Below are positions 31,794-45,159 of a stretch of 64,000 nucleotides of DNA, one piece after another. Under the pieces are notes generated by a model. It saw only the letters and a program-made list of their open reading frames with translations, ran no database searches and was not told the DNA's origin. The position numbers and the translations under genes were made by a program. The DNA is from Rhodocyclus gracilis (GTDB lineage: Bacteria > Pseudomonadota > Gammaproteobacteria > Burkholderiales > Rhodocyclaceae). Where the stretch lies: contig NZ_WIXJ01000008.1 in assembly GCF_009617575.1 (NCBI RefSeq), forward strand, positions 22,453-86,452, given 5' to 3'. Position 1 is the first letter of the stretch; every line of letters starts with the position of its first letter.

Positions 31794-33008
31794 CTAGAGC
31801 GGCAACTCGCGCTGCACGCCGGGCTCCGTCTCGTTGCCGTCCGCCGCTTCGAGCGCGCTGACGCGCACGCCGAGCAGGCGCAGCCTCTGCGTCAGCGGCA
31901 CGCGCTTCAGGCATTGCCCGGCGGCGCGGCGGATCGTCGCCGCATCACTGACGGCGTGCGGCAGCGTCAGGTCGCGGGTGACGACATGAAAGTCGGCGTA
32001 ACGCAGCTTGATACCCACCGTCCGGCCGACCACGCCCTTGCGCGCGAGGTCGTCGGCGACGCGCACGCAGAGCGCCGTGAAGATTTCGGTCAAGGCCGCG
32101 CGATCCTGCCGGGCATGCAGATCGTGCTCGAAGGTGGTTTCGCGACTGATCGATTTCGGCTGCGATTGCGTGATGACCGGCCGCGTATCGCGCCCGTGCG
32201 CGACCTCATGCAGCCAGACGCCCGTTGTCGCGCCAAAACGCTTCTGCAGCAGGGCCGGCGAGGCGGCAGCCAGCTGGCCGATGCGCTCGATGCCGAGCCG
32301 CGCCAGAACCGCCGCCGTCTTCGGACCGATGCCGTTGATCTTGCCGACGGGCAAGGGCCACACCCGCGTCGGCACATCCGTCAGCGCGAGGAGCGTCAGC
32401 CCGTCGGGCTTGTCGAGGTCGGAGGCGAGCTTCGACAACAGCTTGTTGGGCGTGATGCCAATCGAACAGCGCAGACCGGTGGCGGCGAACACCGCCTGTT
32501 TGAGGCGCTGCCCGAGTGTCTGGCTGTCTTCTTCGAGGTCGGAGAGATCGATGTAGATCTCGTCGATGCCGCGATCCTCGATCTGCGGCGCCAGCGCCGC
32601 GACGGCGTCCTTGAAGCGCCGCGAATACTGGCGATACGCATCGAAATTCGCCGGCAGGAGAATCGCCTCCGGCGCCAGCGCGGCGGATTTCATGAGGCCC
32701 ATACCGGAAAAAACGCCGTACGCGCGCGCCTCGTAGGTCGAGGTCGTGACGACGCCGCGTCCGGCGTAATCGCGCAACCGCGCGAAGCGCCGGCTGCCAT
32801 CGGCCTGCACCTGCGGCGCCGGCACGTTGCGACCACCGACGACGACGGGCTGCCCACGCAACTCCGGGTACTGCAACAACTCGACGGACGCAAAAAACGC
32901 GTCCATGTCGAGGTGGGCGATACGCCGGGGCCGCCGGGGCAAGCTGCCCCCGACGTGATCCGTGTCGGTCGCCTTACCCCCCGCCGCGAGCACGTCGGCA
33001 GACGTCAT
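31794..33008 (-). CDS. dinB: DNA polymerase IV
   Basis: This is a Y-family translesion polymerase. The 404-residue product starts MTSADVLAAGG. The catalytic palm motif AHLDMDAFFASVE and the second carboxylate motif DRGIDEIYIDLSD are intact. They are followed by the thumb (KINGIGPKTAAVL) and the little finger domain. An insert of about 20 residues (PAPQVQADGSRRFARLRDY) follows VVVGGRN where typical enzymes are shorter. The frame remains open far upstream inside pgk, but only sequence from 33008 on is family-like. It lies 26 bases after pgk. Confidence 0.93.
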   Translation of the reverse strand: MTSADVLAAGGKATDTDHVGGSLPRRPRRIAHLDMDAFFASVELLQYPELRGQPVVVGGRNVPAPQVQADGSRRFARLRDYAGRGVVTTSTYEARAYGVFSGMGLMKSAALAPEAILLPANFDAYRQYSRRFKDAVAALAPQIEDRGIDEIYIDLSDLEEDSQTLGQRLKQAVFAATGLRCSIGITPNKLLSKLASDLDKPDGLTLLALTDVPTRVWPLPVGKINGIGPKTAAVLARLGIERIGQLAAASPALLQKRFGATTGVWLHEVAHGRDTRPVITQSQPKSISRETTFEHDLHARQDRAALTEIFTALCVRVADDLARKGVVGRTVGIKLRYADFHVVTRDLTLPHAVSDAATIRRAAGQCLKRVPLTQRLRLLGVRVSALEAADGNETEPGVQRELPL

Positions 33009-33034
33009 CCGTCGTGCTCCGCCGCTCCGCCCGC

Positions 33035-34219
<1,185 letters not shown>

Positions 34220-34270
34220 GGCGGTGGTAGGTCCGTTAAGGAGAAGACAGAGGGGCGAGTCCGCAAAACG

Positions 34271-34296
34271 AAAAAAGGGGCGCCGCTGGCGCCCCT
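34271..34296 (-). terminator. Intrinsic terminator between gapA and pgk
   Basis: On the minus strand a 9-bp stem (AGGGGCGCC and GGCGCCCCT, 3-base loop) is followed by TTTTTT. It lies 14 bases past the gapA stop, so pgk either has its own promoter or depends on read-through. Confidence 0.92.
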
Positions 34297-34310
34297 CTTT
34301 CGCGGGAGAG

Positions 34311-37381
<3,071 letters not shown>

Positions 37382-37425
37382 TCCGGAAAAAGAGGGAGGG
37401 GGCGCTACGGTGAAAGCAGCGAAAA

Positions 37426-37454
37426 ATTATCTTTCACAAACGGGTTGCGATCAA
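37426..37454 (-). promoter_or_regulatory. Candidate tkt promoter
   Basis: On the minus strand TTGATC (complement 37449-37454) and GATAAT (complement 37426-37431) are separated by 17 bases, about 45 bases before the tkt start. Confidence 0.6.
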
Positions 37455-37551
37455 CCTTGAATGTGCACTGAATGCGCCGCCCGGTCGCCGCGCGACCGGT
37501 CCATCCGCGGCATTGACAGGCCGCCCGCGGGAGAGTCCGGGCGGCGCACGC

Positions 37552-38556
37552 TCAGTCAGCGCGGTGGTAGGCGACGATGGTTTCCACTTCATTTTTGGAG
37601 CCAAGCACGACCGGGATGCGCTGGTGCAGTCGCTGCGGCTGGATGTCGAGAATGCGCTGGTGGCCGTCGCTGGCGGCGCCGCCCGCCTGTTCGACGATGA
37701 AGGCCATCGGGTTGGCTTCGTAGAGCAGGCGCAGCTTGCCGCCCTGCTGGGTGATGCGGGCGTCGAGCGGGTACATGAAGACGCCACCGCGCGTCAGGAT
37801 GCGATGCACGTCGGCGACCATCGAGGCCACCCAGCGCATGTTGAAATCCTTGCCGCGCGGGCCTTCCTTGCCGGCGAGCAGATCGTCGACGTAGCGCTGC
37901 ATCGGCGCTTCCCAGTGCCGCTGGTTGGAGACGTTGATGGCGAATTCGCGGGTATCGGGCGGAATCGTCAGGTTCTCGCCGGTCAGGATAAAGGCGCCCT
38001 GCTCACGGTCGAGGGTAAACAGCGCGACACCGTTACCGAGCGTCAGCGCCAGCGTCGTCGTCGGGCCATAGAGGGCGTAGCCGGCGACCACCTGTTCGCT
38101 GCCGGCTTGCAGGAAATCGGCTTCATCGGGGTTGGTGGCGCCTTCCGGCCGGCGCAGGACCGAAAAGATCGTGCCCACCGAGATATTGACGTCGATGTTC
38201 GAGGAACCATCGAGCGGATCGAACAGCAACAGGTAGCCGCCCTTCGGGAAACGACTCGGAATCGGGTAGGGCTCTTCCATCTCCTCGGACGCCATGGCCG
38301 CCAGATGGCCGCCCCATTCGTTGGCTTCGAGCAGGATTTCGTTAGCCAGCACGTCGAGCTTTTTCTGTGCCTCGCCCTGCACGTTGTCGCTGCCGGCCTC
38401 ACCCAGCACGCCGCCCAGTTCGCCTTTGCCGATGGCAATCGAGATGCGCTGACAGGCGCGCGCGACGACTTCGATCAACAGTCGCAGGTCGGCGTCTATC
38501 CGTCCCTTCTCGCGTTGTTCTTCGATCAGGTAACGGGATAGCGAAATGCGGCGCAT
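37552..38556 (-). CDS. fbp: Fructose-1,6-bisphosphatase class I
   Basis: This gluconeogenic enzyme hydrolyses fructose 1,6-bisphosphate. The 334-residue product starts [18 protein letters not shown], with GGAG seven bases upstream. The metal site [13 protein letters not shown] is intact, and the class I blocks GDNVQGE-like [22 protein letters not shown] and [16 protein letters not shown] are present. With tkt, gapA and pgk nearby it belongs to a sugar phosphate neighbourhood that could serve gluconeogenesis or a Calvin cycle. No RuBisCO or phosphoribulokinase is in the window. Confidence 0.96.
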   Translation of the reverse strand: MRRISLSRYLIEEQREKGRIDADLRLLIEVVARACQRISIAIGKGELGGVLGEAGSDNVQGEAQKKLDVLANEILLEANEWGGHLAAMASEEMEEPYPIPSRFPKGGYLLLFDPLDGSSNIDVNISVGTIFSVLRRPEGATNPDEADFLQAGSEQVVAGYALYGPTTTLALTLGNGVALFTLDREQGAFILTGENLTIPPDTREFAINVSNQRHWEAPMQRYVDDLLAGKEGPRGKDFNMRWVASMVADVHRILTRGGVFMYPLDARITQQGGKLRLLYEANPMAFIVEQAGGAASDGHQRILDIQPQRLHQRIPVVLGSKNEVETIVAYHRAD

Positions 38557-38616
38557 GAGTTTCTCCGGGCGACGAGCGGGGCCAGCGACTGGCAATGGGG
38601 GGTAGAGCGCCTTCAG

Positions 38617-38647
38617 GCAGTGGTTCGTGCAAGGCACGAACCACTGC
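38617..38647. repeat. Perfect 14-bp inverted repeat upstream of fbp
   Basis: GCAGTGGTTCGTGC (38617-38630) and its exact complement (38634-38647) flank a three-base loop, between the thioredoxin-like gene and fbp. There is no T-run on either strand. It may be a processing hairpin, a weak terminator or an operator. Confidence 0.7.
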
Positions 38648-38670
38648 GGCGGGCGGTATGGGCGCGCATT

Positions 38671-39237
38671 TTACTCTGTCGCCGCCCCGGCCCGCCATTT
38701 GATCGAGCAACCGATGCTCGCCACCTGCTCCACCGGTCCCTCGCCGGTGAGCGCGACAGCTCGCATCGCCTCGAACAGCTCGCGTCGCACCCCCGGCGCC
38801 GCCGGTGCCCGGCCGCTGGCATCGAGGCGACCACGGTACTGCAAGGCCAGCGCGTGATTGAAACCGAAGAAATCCGGCGTGCATACGGCGCCGTAGGCAC
38901 GGGCGACCGCTTGCTCGGCGTCGTAGAGATAGGGAAACGGCAGCGCCAGCGTGCGCGCCAGAGACTGCATGTTGGCGAAAGAATCTTCCGGATACTCAGT
39001 CGCGTCGTTGCTGTTGATGGCGACAACACCGATGCCCAGCGACGCCAGTTCGCGGGCGTCGCGAATGATGCGGTCGAGCACCGCCTTGACGTAAGGACAG
39101 TGATTGCAGATGAACATGACGAGCAGACCACGTTCGCCGCGCAACTCCGCCAGCGTACGCACCCGGCCATCGGTATCCGGTAAGGCAAAATCGGGCGCCG
39201 GCCAGCCAAAATCGCAAATCGGGGTATTTACGGCCAT
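38671..39237 (-). CDS. Thioredoxin-like / AhpC-TSA family protein
   Basis: This is a thioredoxin-fold protein of 188 residues, probably cytoplasmic as no signal peptide is visible. The fold starts with PAPDFALPDTDGRV, and the redox motif is FICNHCPYV with cysteines at 44 and 47. A CNHC centre is unusual and is typical of a subfamily annotated as thioredoxin family or peroxiredoxin-like proteins. The start MAVNTPICDFGW at 39237 is preferred over a longer frame. It precedes fbp on the same strand by about 115 bases. The substrate is not known. Confidence 0.8.
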   Translation of the reverse strand: MAVNTPICDFGWPAPDFALPDTDGRVRTLAELRGERGLLVMFICNHCPYVKAVLDRIIRDARELASLGIGVVAINSNDATEYPEDSFANMQSLARTLALPFPYLYDAEQAVARAYGAVCTPDFFGFNHALALQYRGRLDASGRAPAAPGVRRELFEAMRAVALTGEGPVEQVASIGCSIKWRAGAATE

Positions 39238-39363
39238 CAGAAAAGCTCCACGAGAGGGAATGAAGGCCGCAAGCGAAGCAGGCACGCATCCGACACACGC
39301 ATTTACGTTCGCTAACGCTGGCGCAGCCTATGATCCGAGGGGATGTTGCCTGATAATAGCACG

Positions 39364-40152
39364 ATGAATTCTCCCCGCTTTTACTGCCCGGAAGCCCTCG
39401 CCAGCGGCGAGAACCTTGCCTTGCCGGACGATGCCGCGCGCCACGCCGTGCGGGCCTTGCGTCTGCGTGTCGGCGACTCGCTTTGCCTGTTCGACGGCGC
39501 CGGCGGCGAATACGCTGCCCGCATCGTCAGCATCGACCGGGCACACGTGCGCGTCGAGGTCGGCGCGCACCTTGCCGACGAACGCGAATCGCCGCTTGCC
39601 ATCACCCTCGTGCAGGCGCTCCAGTCCGGCGACAAAATGGACCTGACGGTGCAAAAGGCGGTGGAACTCGGTGTCGCCCGCATCCAGCCCGTGCTCTCCC
39701 GGCGCAGCGTCGTGCGTCTCGACGGCGAGCGCGCGGCCCGCCGCGTCGAACATTGGCGGGGCGTTGTCGCCTCGGCCTGCGAGCAATGCGGCCGCAACCG
39801 CCTGCCGGCAGTCGATGAACTCCACGGACTCGAACGCTGGCTGGCACAGCCGGCCGCCGCAGGCGTTCGCCGCCTGATGCTGGCGCCGGGCGCAGCGCAC
39901 ACGCTGGCCAGCCTGCCGGCGCCGCAGGTAGGCGAGCGTATCGAACTGCTGATTGGTGCCGAAGGCGGGCTAGCCCCCGAAGAAATGCGCGCGGCGACGC
40001 TGGCCGGCTTTGTCGGCGTTCGCCTGGGGCCGCGCGTCCTGCGCACCGAAACCGCCGGTCTGGCCGCCCTCGCGGCGATGCAATGCCTCTGGGGAGATTT
40101 CATGTACAGCACGCCAGCCCCGTCGCCCAAACTGGCCACCGGCCATGTTTGA
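39364..40152 (+). CDS. rsmE: 16S rRNA (uracil1498-N3)-methyltransferase RsmE
   Basis: This SPOUT-family methyltransferase modifies U1498 of 16S rRNA. The 262-residue product begins MNSPRFYCPEAL, a family-like N-terminal PUA-type domain. It carries the SAM-binding knot motifs LIGAEGGLAPEE and LGPRVLRTETAGLAAL. A longer start at 39343 is possible. The last eight bases overlap the pap start. Confidence 0.93.
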   Translation: MNSPRFYCPEALASGENLALPDDAARHAVRALRLRVGDSLCLFDGAGGEYAARIVSIDRAHVRVEVGAHLADERESPLAITLVQALQSGDKMDLTVQKAVELGVARIQPVLSRRSVVRLDGERAARRVEHWRGVVASACEQCGRNRLPAVDELHGLERWLAQPAAAGVRRLMLAPGAAHTLASLPAPQVGERIELLIGAEGGLAPEEMRAATLAGFVGVRLGPRVLRTETAGLAALAAMQCLWGDFMYSTPAPSPKLATGHV

Positions 40153-41647
40153 ATCGGCCGAACTCGGCCATCGCGTCGATAAGGCGACGTTTCGCGACGC
40201 CGTTCCCGCCCTGCGCGCCGCCTTGCTCGACGCGCAATTCGAGTTACGCGAGAAAAGCCAATTCCCGGTCATCATCCTGATCAGCGGCGTCGACGGCGCC
40301 GGCAAGGGCGAAACGATCAACGTTCTCTACGAGTGGATGGATCCGCGCTACCTGACGACGCTCGCCTTCTCGGCGCCGAGCGACGAAGAGGCGGAGCGTC
40401 CGTACATGTGGCGCTACTGGCGCGCCCTGCCGCCGAAAGGGCGGATCGGTGTATTTGCCGGCTCGTGGTACTCCGACCCGATCCGCGACCGCATCGCCGG
40501 TCACCTCGATCAGGGCGACCTCGACCGGCGCATGGACCAGATCAACCGCTTCGAGGCGATGCTCGCCAACGAAGGCGCGCTGATCCTGAAATTCTGGTTC
40601 CACCTCTCCAAAGAGGGACAGCGCACCCGCCTGAAGACGATGGAAAAAGACCCGCGCACCGCCTGGCGGGTGACCAAGGAAAGCTGGACGCGGCTGAAGA
40701 CTTACGACCAGTTGCAGGATGCGGCCGGCCACGTCCTGCGCATGACCAACACGCCCTGGGCGCCGTGGATCGTCGTCGAGGGCACCGACGACCGTTACCG
40801 CTCGCTGACCGTCGGCCGTGTCGTTCTCGACGCGCTACAGAAACACCTCGCCGGCACGCGCGACCCCGGCTATCCGGTGGCGCCACCGCTCGGGCTGAAA
40901 CACGATGTGTGCGACGTCCTGACCGCGCTCGATCTGTCACACACGCTGGATCGCAAGACGTACGAAACCGAGCTGGCGCAGTGGCAAGGTCGACTGTCGG
41001 AACTGCTGCGCTCGACGGCGTTCGCGCAGCGCTCGCTGATCATCGCCTTCGAAGGCTCCGACGCCGCCGGCAAGGGCGGTGCGATTCGCCGCATTGCCGC
41101 TGCGATGGATGCGCGCCAGTATCAGATCATCCCGGTCGCCGCGCCGACCGAGGAGGAACGCGCGCAGCCGTATCTCTGGCGCTTCTGGCGGCACCTGCCG
41201 CGCACCGGCCGCGCCGCAATCTTCGACCGCAGCTGGTATGGCCGCGTCCTCGTCGAACGCGTCGAAGGCTTTTGCAGCGAGGCCGACTGGCTGCGCGCCT
41301 ATGCCGAAATCAACGACTTCGAGCACGAATTGCAGGAATCCGGCGCGATCCTCATCAAATTCTGGCTACAGATCAGCGACGAAGAACAACTGCGGCGCTT
41401 CCGCGAGCGCGAGAAGATCGATTTCAAGCGTTTCAAGATCACCGCCGAAGATTGGCGCAACCGCGAGCAGCGTCCCGCTTATCATGCCGCGGTCTGCGAC
41501 ATGATCGACCGCACCAGCACGGGCCAGGCGCCGTGGACCATCGTTGAAGCCGAAGACAAGAATTACGCTCGCGTGAAGGTGCTGCGCACCGTCTGCGAGC
41601 GTCTGGAAAACGCCCTGCGTCCCCGCAAAAACAAAGACAAGGATTGA
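40145..41647 (+). CDS. pap: Polyphosphate:AMP phosphotransferase (two-domain PPK2)
   Basis: PAP phosphorylates AMP to ADP using inorganic polyphosphate. The 500-residue product is a tandem of two PPK2 domains, each with a P-loop: GVDGAGKGE in the N-terminal half and GSDAAGKGG in the C-terminal half. Each has a lid-type motif too: MWRYWRALPPKGRIGVFAGSWY and LWRFWRHLPRTGRAAIFDRSWY. Two domains are the hallmark of the class II AMP-specific enzymes. It is translationally coupled to rsmE and followed by argA. Such enzymes are typical of polyphosphate-accumulating bacteria. Confidence 0.92.
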   Translation: MFESAELGHRVDKATFRDAVPALRAALLDAQFELREKSQFPVIILISGVDGAGKGETINVLYEWMDPRYLTTLAFSAPSDEEAERPYMWRYWRALPPKGRIGVFAGSWYSDPIRDRIAGHLDQGDLDRRMDQINRFEAMLANEGALILKFWFHLSKEGQRTRLKTMEKDPRTAWRVTKESWTRLKTYDQLQDAAGHVLRMTNTPWAPWIVVEGTDDRYRSLTVGRVVLDALQKHLAGTRDPGYPVAPPLGLKHDVCDVLTALDLSHTLDRKTYETELAQWQGRLSELLRSTAFAQRSLIIAFEGSDAAGKGGAIRRIAAAMDARQYQIIPVAAPTEEERAQPYLWRFWRHLPRTGRAAIFDRSWYGRVLVERVEGFCSEADWLRAYAEINDFEHELQESGAILIKFWLQISDEEQLRRFREREKIDFKRFKITAEDWRNREQRPAYHAAVCDMIDRTSTGQAPWTIVEAEDKNYARVKVLRTVCERLENALRPRKNKDKD

Positions 41648-41654
41648 TCACGAC

Positions 41655-42974
41655 ATGTCCGAAGAGTTGAGCTCCGCCAATTTCGTCGCCTGGTTCCGCT
41701 CGGTTGCGCCCTACGTCAATCTTTTCCGGGGCAAGACCTTCGTCATCGCCTTCGGTGGCAAGGCGATTTCCGGGCCGCTGGCGCGCACGCTGGCGTACGA
41801 CGTCAATCTGCTGGCGGCGCTCGGCATCCGTCTGGTGCTGGTGCATGGCGCCCGCCCGCAGATCGAAGAGGAGTTGCAGGAAAAAGGGCTGCCCTCGCTC
41901 TACCACGGCCGCTACCGCGTCACCGACGCGGCCGCACTCGACTGTGTCATCGACGCCGTCGGCAGCGTATCGCTGGAAATCGAGGCGCTGCTCTCGCAGG
42001 GACTCCCCGACACGCCGATGGCCAACAGCACGATTCGCGTCGTCGGCGGCAACTTCATCACCGCCAAGCCGGTTGGCGTGCTCGACGGCGTCGACATGCA
42101 GTACGCCGGCAACGTGCGCAAGATCGACGCCGACGGCATCCGCGCCCAGCTTGGCATCGGCAACATCGTGCTGCTGTCGTGCATCGGCGCCAGCCCGACC
42201 GGCGAGATTTTCAATCTGGCGATGGAGGAGGTCGCCGAATCGGCGGCGATCTCGGTCGGCGCCGACAAGCTCTTGTTCCTCACCGACAGCTGCGGCGCCA
42301 CCGATGTCGACGGCTCCCTGCTCGACGAACTGACGGCGGATGCGGCAGAGCGCCTCATCCGCCAGGGCGACTGGCTGTCGACCGACCTCAAGCGCTATCT
42401 GCCCTGCGCCGTGCGCGCCTCGCGCGCGGGCGTCGGTCGTGTGCATCTCATCGATTACAACGAAGACGGCACGCTCCTGCGCGAGCTGTTTTCGCGCGAC
42501 GGCGTCGGCACCATCATCAGCCGCGAATCGCTCGAACGCCTGCGCGACGCCCGCCCGGACGACATCGGCGGTCTCGTCGCGCTGATCGAGCCGCTCGAAG
42601 AAGACGGCACGCTGGTCCGCCGCTCGCGCGAACTGCTCGAACGCGAAATCGGCCACTTCTCCGTCATCGAGCACGACGGCATGATCGTCGGCTGCGCCGC
42701 CATCTACCCGTACGGCGAAGCGCAAGGCGAACTCGCCTGCCTCGCCGTGCACCCTCGCTACCGTCGCTGGGGCTACGGCGAACAGCTGATGAAGCGCATC
42801 GAGACGCGCGCGCGCGGCCTCGGCGTGCAGCAACTGTTCGTGCTGACGACGGTGACCTCGCACTGGTTCAAGGAACGCGGTTTCGTCGAAGCAACCGTCG
42901 CCGCCCTGCCTTCCGAAAAACGGCTGGTCTACAACCTGCAACGCCGCTCCAAGGTCTTCATCAAGCCGCTCTGA
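41655..42974 (+). CDS. argA: Amino-acid N-acetyltransferase (N-acetylglutamate synthase)
   Basis: ArgA catalyses the first step of arginine synthesis. The 439-residue product has an N-terminal amino acid kinase domain (about 20-280, with FGGKAISGPLARTLAYDV). A C-terminal GNAT domain with the acetyl-CoA motif CLAVHPRYRRWGYGEQLM follows. The two-domain form is typical of betaproteobacteria and gammaproteobacteria, and the kinase-like domain usually binds the feedback inhibitor arginine. It follows pap by seven bases. Confidence 0.94.
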   Translation: MSEELSSANFVAWFRSVAPYVNLFRGKTFVIAFGGKAISGPLARTLAYDVNLLAALGIRLVLVHGARPQIEEELQEKGLPSLYHGRYRVTDAAALDCVIDAVGSVSLEIEALLSQGLPDTPMANSTIRVVGGNFITAKPVGVLDGVDMQYAGNVRKIDADGIRAQLGIGNIVLLSCIGASPTGEIFNLAMEEVAESAAISVGADKLLFLTDSCGATDVDGSLLDELTADAAERLIRQGDWLSTDLKRYLPCAVRASRAGVGRVHLIDYNEDGTLLRELFSRDGVGTIISRESLERLRDARPDDIGGLVALIEPLEEDGTLVRRSRELLEREIGHFSVIEHDGMIVGCAAIYPYGEAQGELACLAVHPRYRRWGYGEQLMKRIETRARGLGVQQLFVLTTVTSHWFKERGFVEATVAALPSEKRLVYNLQRRSKVFIKPL

Positions 42975-43036
42975 CGGCGCCCCGGAGGGCCGCGTTATAA
43001 TCGGCACCTCTTCAACCGGAGTACGGAGTACAGGCG

Positions 43037-43309
43037 ATGACACGAATGGTGAACTGCATCAAGCTCGGCCACGAGGCGGAAGGTCTGGCGCTGCCCCCCT
43101 ACCCTGGCGAACTCGGCCGGCGCATTTACGAGAACGTCTCGAATGAAGCCTGGCAGCAATGGATTCGCATGCAGACGATGATCATCAACGAAAACCGTCT
43201 GCAACTGTCGGACCCGGCGCACCGCAAGTACCTCGCCGAGCAGGTCGAAAAGCACTTCTTCGGCGAAGGCGCCGACCGCGTGCAAGGCTATCAGCCGCCG
43301 GCCAACTGA
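43037..43309 (+). CDS. yggX: Probable Fe(2+)-trafficking protein YggX
   Basis: This small protein is linked to iron handling and protection of iron-sulphur clusters from oxidation. The 90-residue product has the conserved opening [11 protein letters not shown] with the single cysteine at position 7. It also has the family blocks [33 protein letters not shown] and LEQQMEKFFF-like [29 protein letters not shown] precedes the start and contains ribosome binding sequence. Confidence 0.93.
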   Translation: MTRMVNCIKLGHEAEGLALPPYPGELGRRIYENVSNEAWQQWIRMQTMIINENRLQLSDPAHRKYLAEQVEKHFFGEGADRVQGYQPPAN

Positions 43310-43410
43310 TCCGGACCGATCCACCCCGGTGCGGATGCTGAGTGGCCGCCCCGCCGGGGGCCCCACCGGTTTCGTCGGCCAAGCCCTCTGGCCGGCAGCG
43401 CTTGAAAGCA

Positions 43411-43445
43411 AAAAACCTCCCGCTGCGCTAACGGGAGGTTTTTTA
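43411..43445. terminator. Bidirectional terminator between yggX and phoU
   Basis: ACCTCCCG (43415-43422) and CGGGAGGT (43432-43439) form a stem flanked by five or more As on the left and six Ts on the right, so the element works in both directions between the convergent genes. Confidence 0.93.
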
Positions 43446-43548
43446 TTGGCCGGTCACATGACGGCGGGCAGCAGATTCGCCACCTGACCGCACCGCGCGG
43501 CCGTAGCGCACGGAGCGACCGCCGCAGACGGAAACCCCGGCCGGGCAC

Positions 43549-43568
43549 GCTGCGTCAGCTGACGCAGC
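43549..43568. repeat. Perfect 20-bp palindrome after phoU
   Basis: GCTGCGTCAGCTGACGCAGC reads the same on both strands with no loop. It starts 12 bases past the phoU stop. It may be a protein binding site or a cruciform or hairpin-forming sequence. Confidence 0.75.
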
Positions 43569-43579
43569 AGTTCAACTGC

Positions 43580-44281
43580 TCAACTCGCGGCGAGCTTCTC
43601 GTCGACTTCCTTCGGCGAGACGTGACGCACGCTGAAGCCTTTGACCATGTAGACCACGTATTCGGAAATGTTCTTGGCGTGGTCGCCGATGCGCTCGATG
43701 GCCTTGGCAATGGCCATGATGTCGAGCGCGCTCGAAATGGTGCGCGGGTCTTCCATCATGTAGGTGATCAGCTGGCGGATGACCGCCTGGTATTCGCTGT
43801 TGACCGTCTCATCGAGGTGCATGGTTTCGGCGGCCGCGTGCACATCGAGGCGGGCGAAGGCATCGAGCGCCGTGCGCAGCATCGACAGGGCCAGATCGCA
43901 GATGTGGTTCAGTTCGATACTCGGCGCCGTCGCCGCGTGTTGCTCCTGCAACGTGACGCCGAGGCGGGCAATCTTGCGCGCCTTGTCGCCGATGCGTTCG
44001 AGGTCGGAGATGCTCTTCAACACGGTGATGATCATGCGCAGATCGATGGCGGTCGGCTGGCGCTTGGCGATGACCTGATTACAGGCCAGATCCAGCTCGT
44101 TTTCCATTTCGTTCACACGATGGTCCTCGCGGATCACCGATTCGAGCAGGGTCGTATCGCCCTCGTGCAAGCCTTCCATGGCGTGCCGCACTTGCTGCTC
44201 GACCAGCCCGCCCATCTGCAGAACGCGTGTGCGCAGGTTTTCCAGTTCAAGATCAAAGTTCTTCGAGGTATGTTCGTTCAT
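43580..44281 (-). CDS. phoU: Phosphate signalling protein PhoU
   Basis: PhoU couples the state of the Pst phosphate transporter to the PhoR-PhoB system and limits phosphate uptake. The 233-residue product has two three-helix PhoU repeats, with the metal-binding motif ERIGDKARKIA in the first half and ERIGDHAKNISEY in the second. No pst or phoBR gene is in the window, so it is detached from its usual operon. The gene downstream of rpiA on the same strand is 86 bases away and may be cotranscribed. Confidence 0.95.
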   Translation of the reverse strand: MNEHTSKNFDLELENLRTRVLQMGGLVEQQVRHAMEGLHEGDTTLLESVIREDHRVNEMENELDLACNQVIAKRQPTAIDLRMIITVLKSISDLERIGDKARKIARLGVTLQEQHAATAPSIELNHICDLALSMLRTALDAFARLDVHAAAETMHLDETVNSEYQAVIRQLITYMMEDPRTISSALDIMAIAKAIERIGDHAKNISEYVVYMVKGFSVRHVSPKEVDEKLAAS

Positions 44282-44366
44282 GCGTCAGGCTCCGCAAGAG
44301 GGTGGATTCGGCGTCTCGCTGCGCGCCAAACAGGGCAGTGTGACGGCCGAAGATGACAGCAGTTTT

Positions 44367-45029
44367 TCAGGCGGCGATCAGCGTGCTGACGCCGGTGCTG
44401 CGGCCAAGCAAACAGACGTCGGCCGGGCGACGGGCAAACAGGCCGTTGGCGACGACCCCGGCGATCTGGTTGATCTGCGTCTCCAGCGCCACCGGATCGA
44501 CGATGGACAAGCCATGCACGTCGAGGATCAGGTTGCCGTTATCGGTGACAAAACCCTCGCGCCATTGCGGCGTGCCGCCCAGCTGCGCCAACTGCCGGGC
44601 GACATGGGCACGCGCCAGCGGAATCACTTCAACGGGCAGCGGAAAACGTCCGAGTACCGGCACCAGCTTGCTCTCGTCGACGATGCAGACGAACTTCTGG
44701 GCCACGGCGGCGACGATTTTCTCGCGCGTCAGCGCTCCGCCACCGCCCTTGGTCATGTGCATCTCGACGTTGATCTCATCGGCGCCGTCCACATAGACGG
44801 GCAGGTCGTCGACTTCGTTCAGGTCAAATACGCGAATGCCATGACCTTCGAGACGCTGGCGCGTCGCTTCCGAACTCGCCACGGCGCCACGGATGCGATC
44901 CTTCATCCCGGCGAGGGCATCGATGAAAAAATTCGCCGTCGAGCCGGTGCCGACGCCGACAAGCCGGTCAGCAACGACATAATCCAGCGCGGCACGCGCG
45001 ACAGCTTGCTTGAGTTCATTCTGGGTCAT
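44367..45029 (-). CDS. rpiA: Ribose-5-phosphate isomerase A
   Basis: RpiA interconverts ribose 5-phosphate and ribulose 5-phosphate. The 220-residue product has the phosphate loop [11 protein letters not shown], the active-site DGADEIN and [12 protein letters not shown], and [11 protein letters not shown] FVTDNGNLI near the C-terminus. It starts [15 protein letters not shown]. It is upstream of phoU on the same strand and divergent from the metallophosphoesterase gene. Confidence 0.96.
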   Translation of the reverse strand: MTQNELKQAVARAALDYVVADRLVGVGTGSTANFFIDALAGMKDRIRGAVASSEATRQRLEGHGIRVFDLNEVDDLPVYVDGADEINVEMHMTKGGGGALTREKIVAAVAQKFVCIVDESKLVPVLGRFPLPVEVIPLARAHVARQLAQLGGTPQWREGFVTDNGNLILDVHGLSIVDPVALETQINQIAGVVANGLFARRPADVCLLGRSTGVSTLIAA

Positions 45030-45159
45030 GGCAGCACGCTCACTAAATTGACGAAGGTAATAATTACGACATTCTAGCGGCTGTCACCGGCGGGGGGCAT
45101 GGCCAATGCCGCCGCACGGCTTAATGCGCCTGTAACGTGGCCACCGCAGGATCATTGCC

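Noticed and set aside
37520..37545. GC hairpin after fbp as a terminator
   Set aside because: The 8-bp stem is real, but no T-run follows on the minus strand, so it is not listed as a feature.
45081..45136. Pho box before the metallophosphoesterase gene
   Set aside because: Only single half-sites are visible (CTGTCAC at 45081 and CTGTAAC at 45130), without a properly spaced partner.
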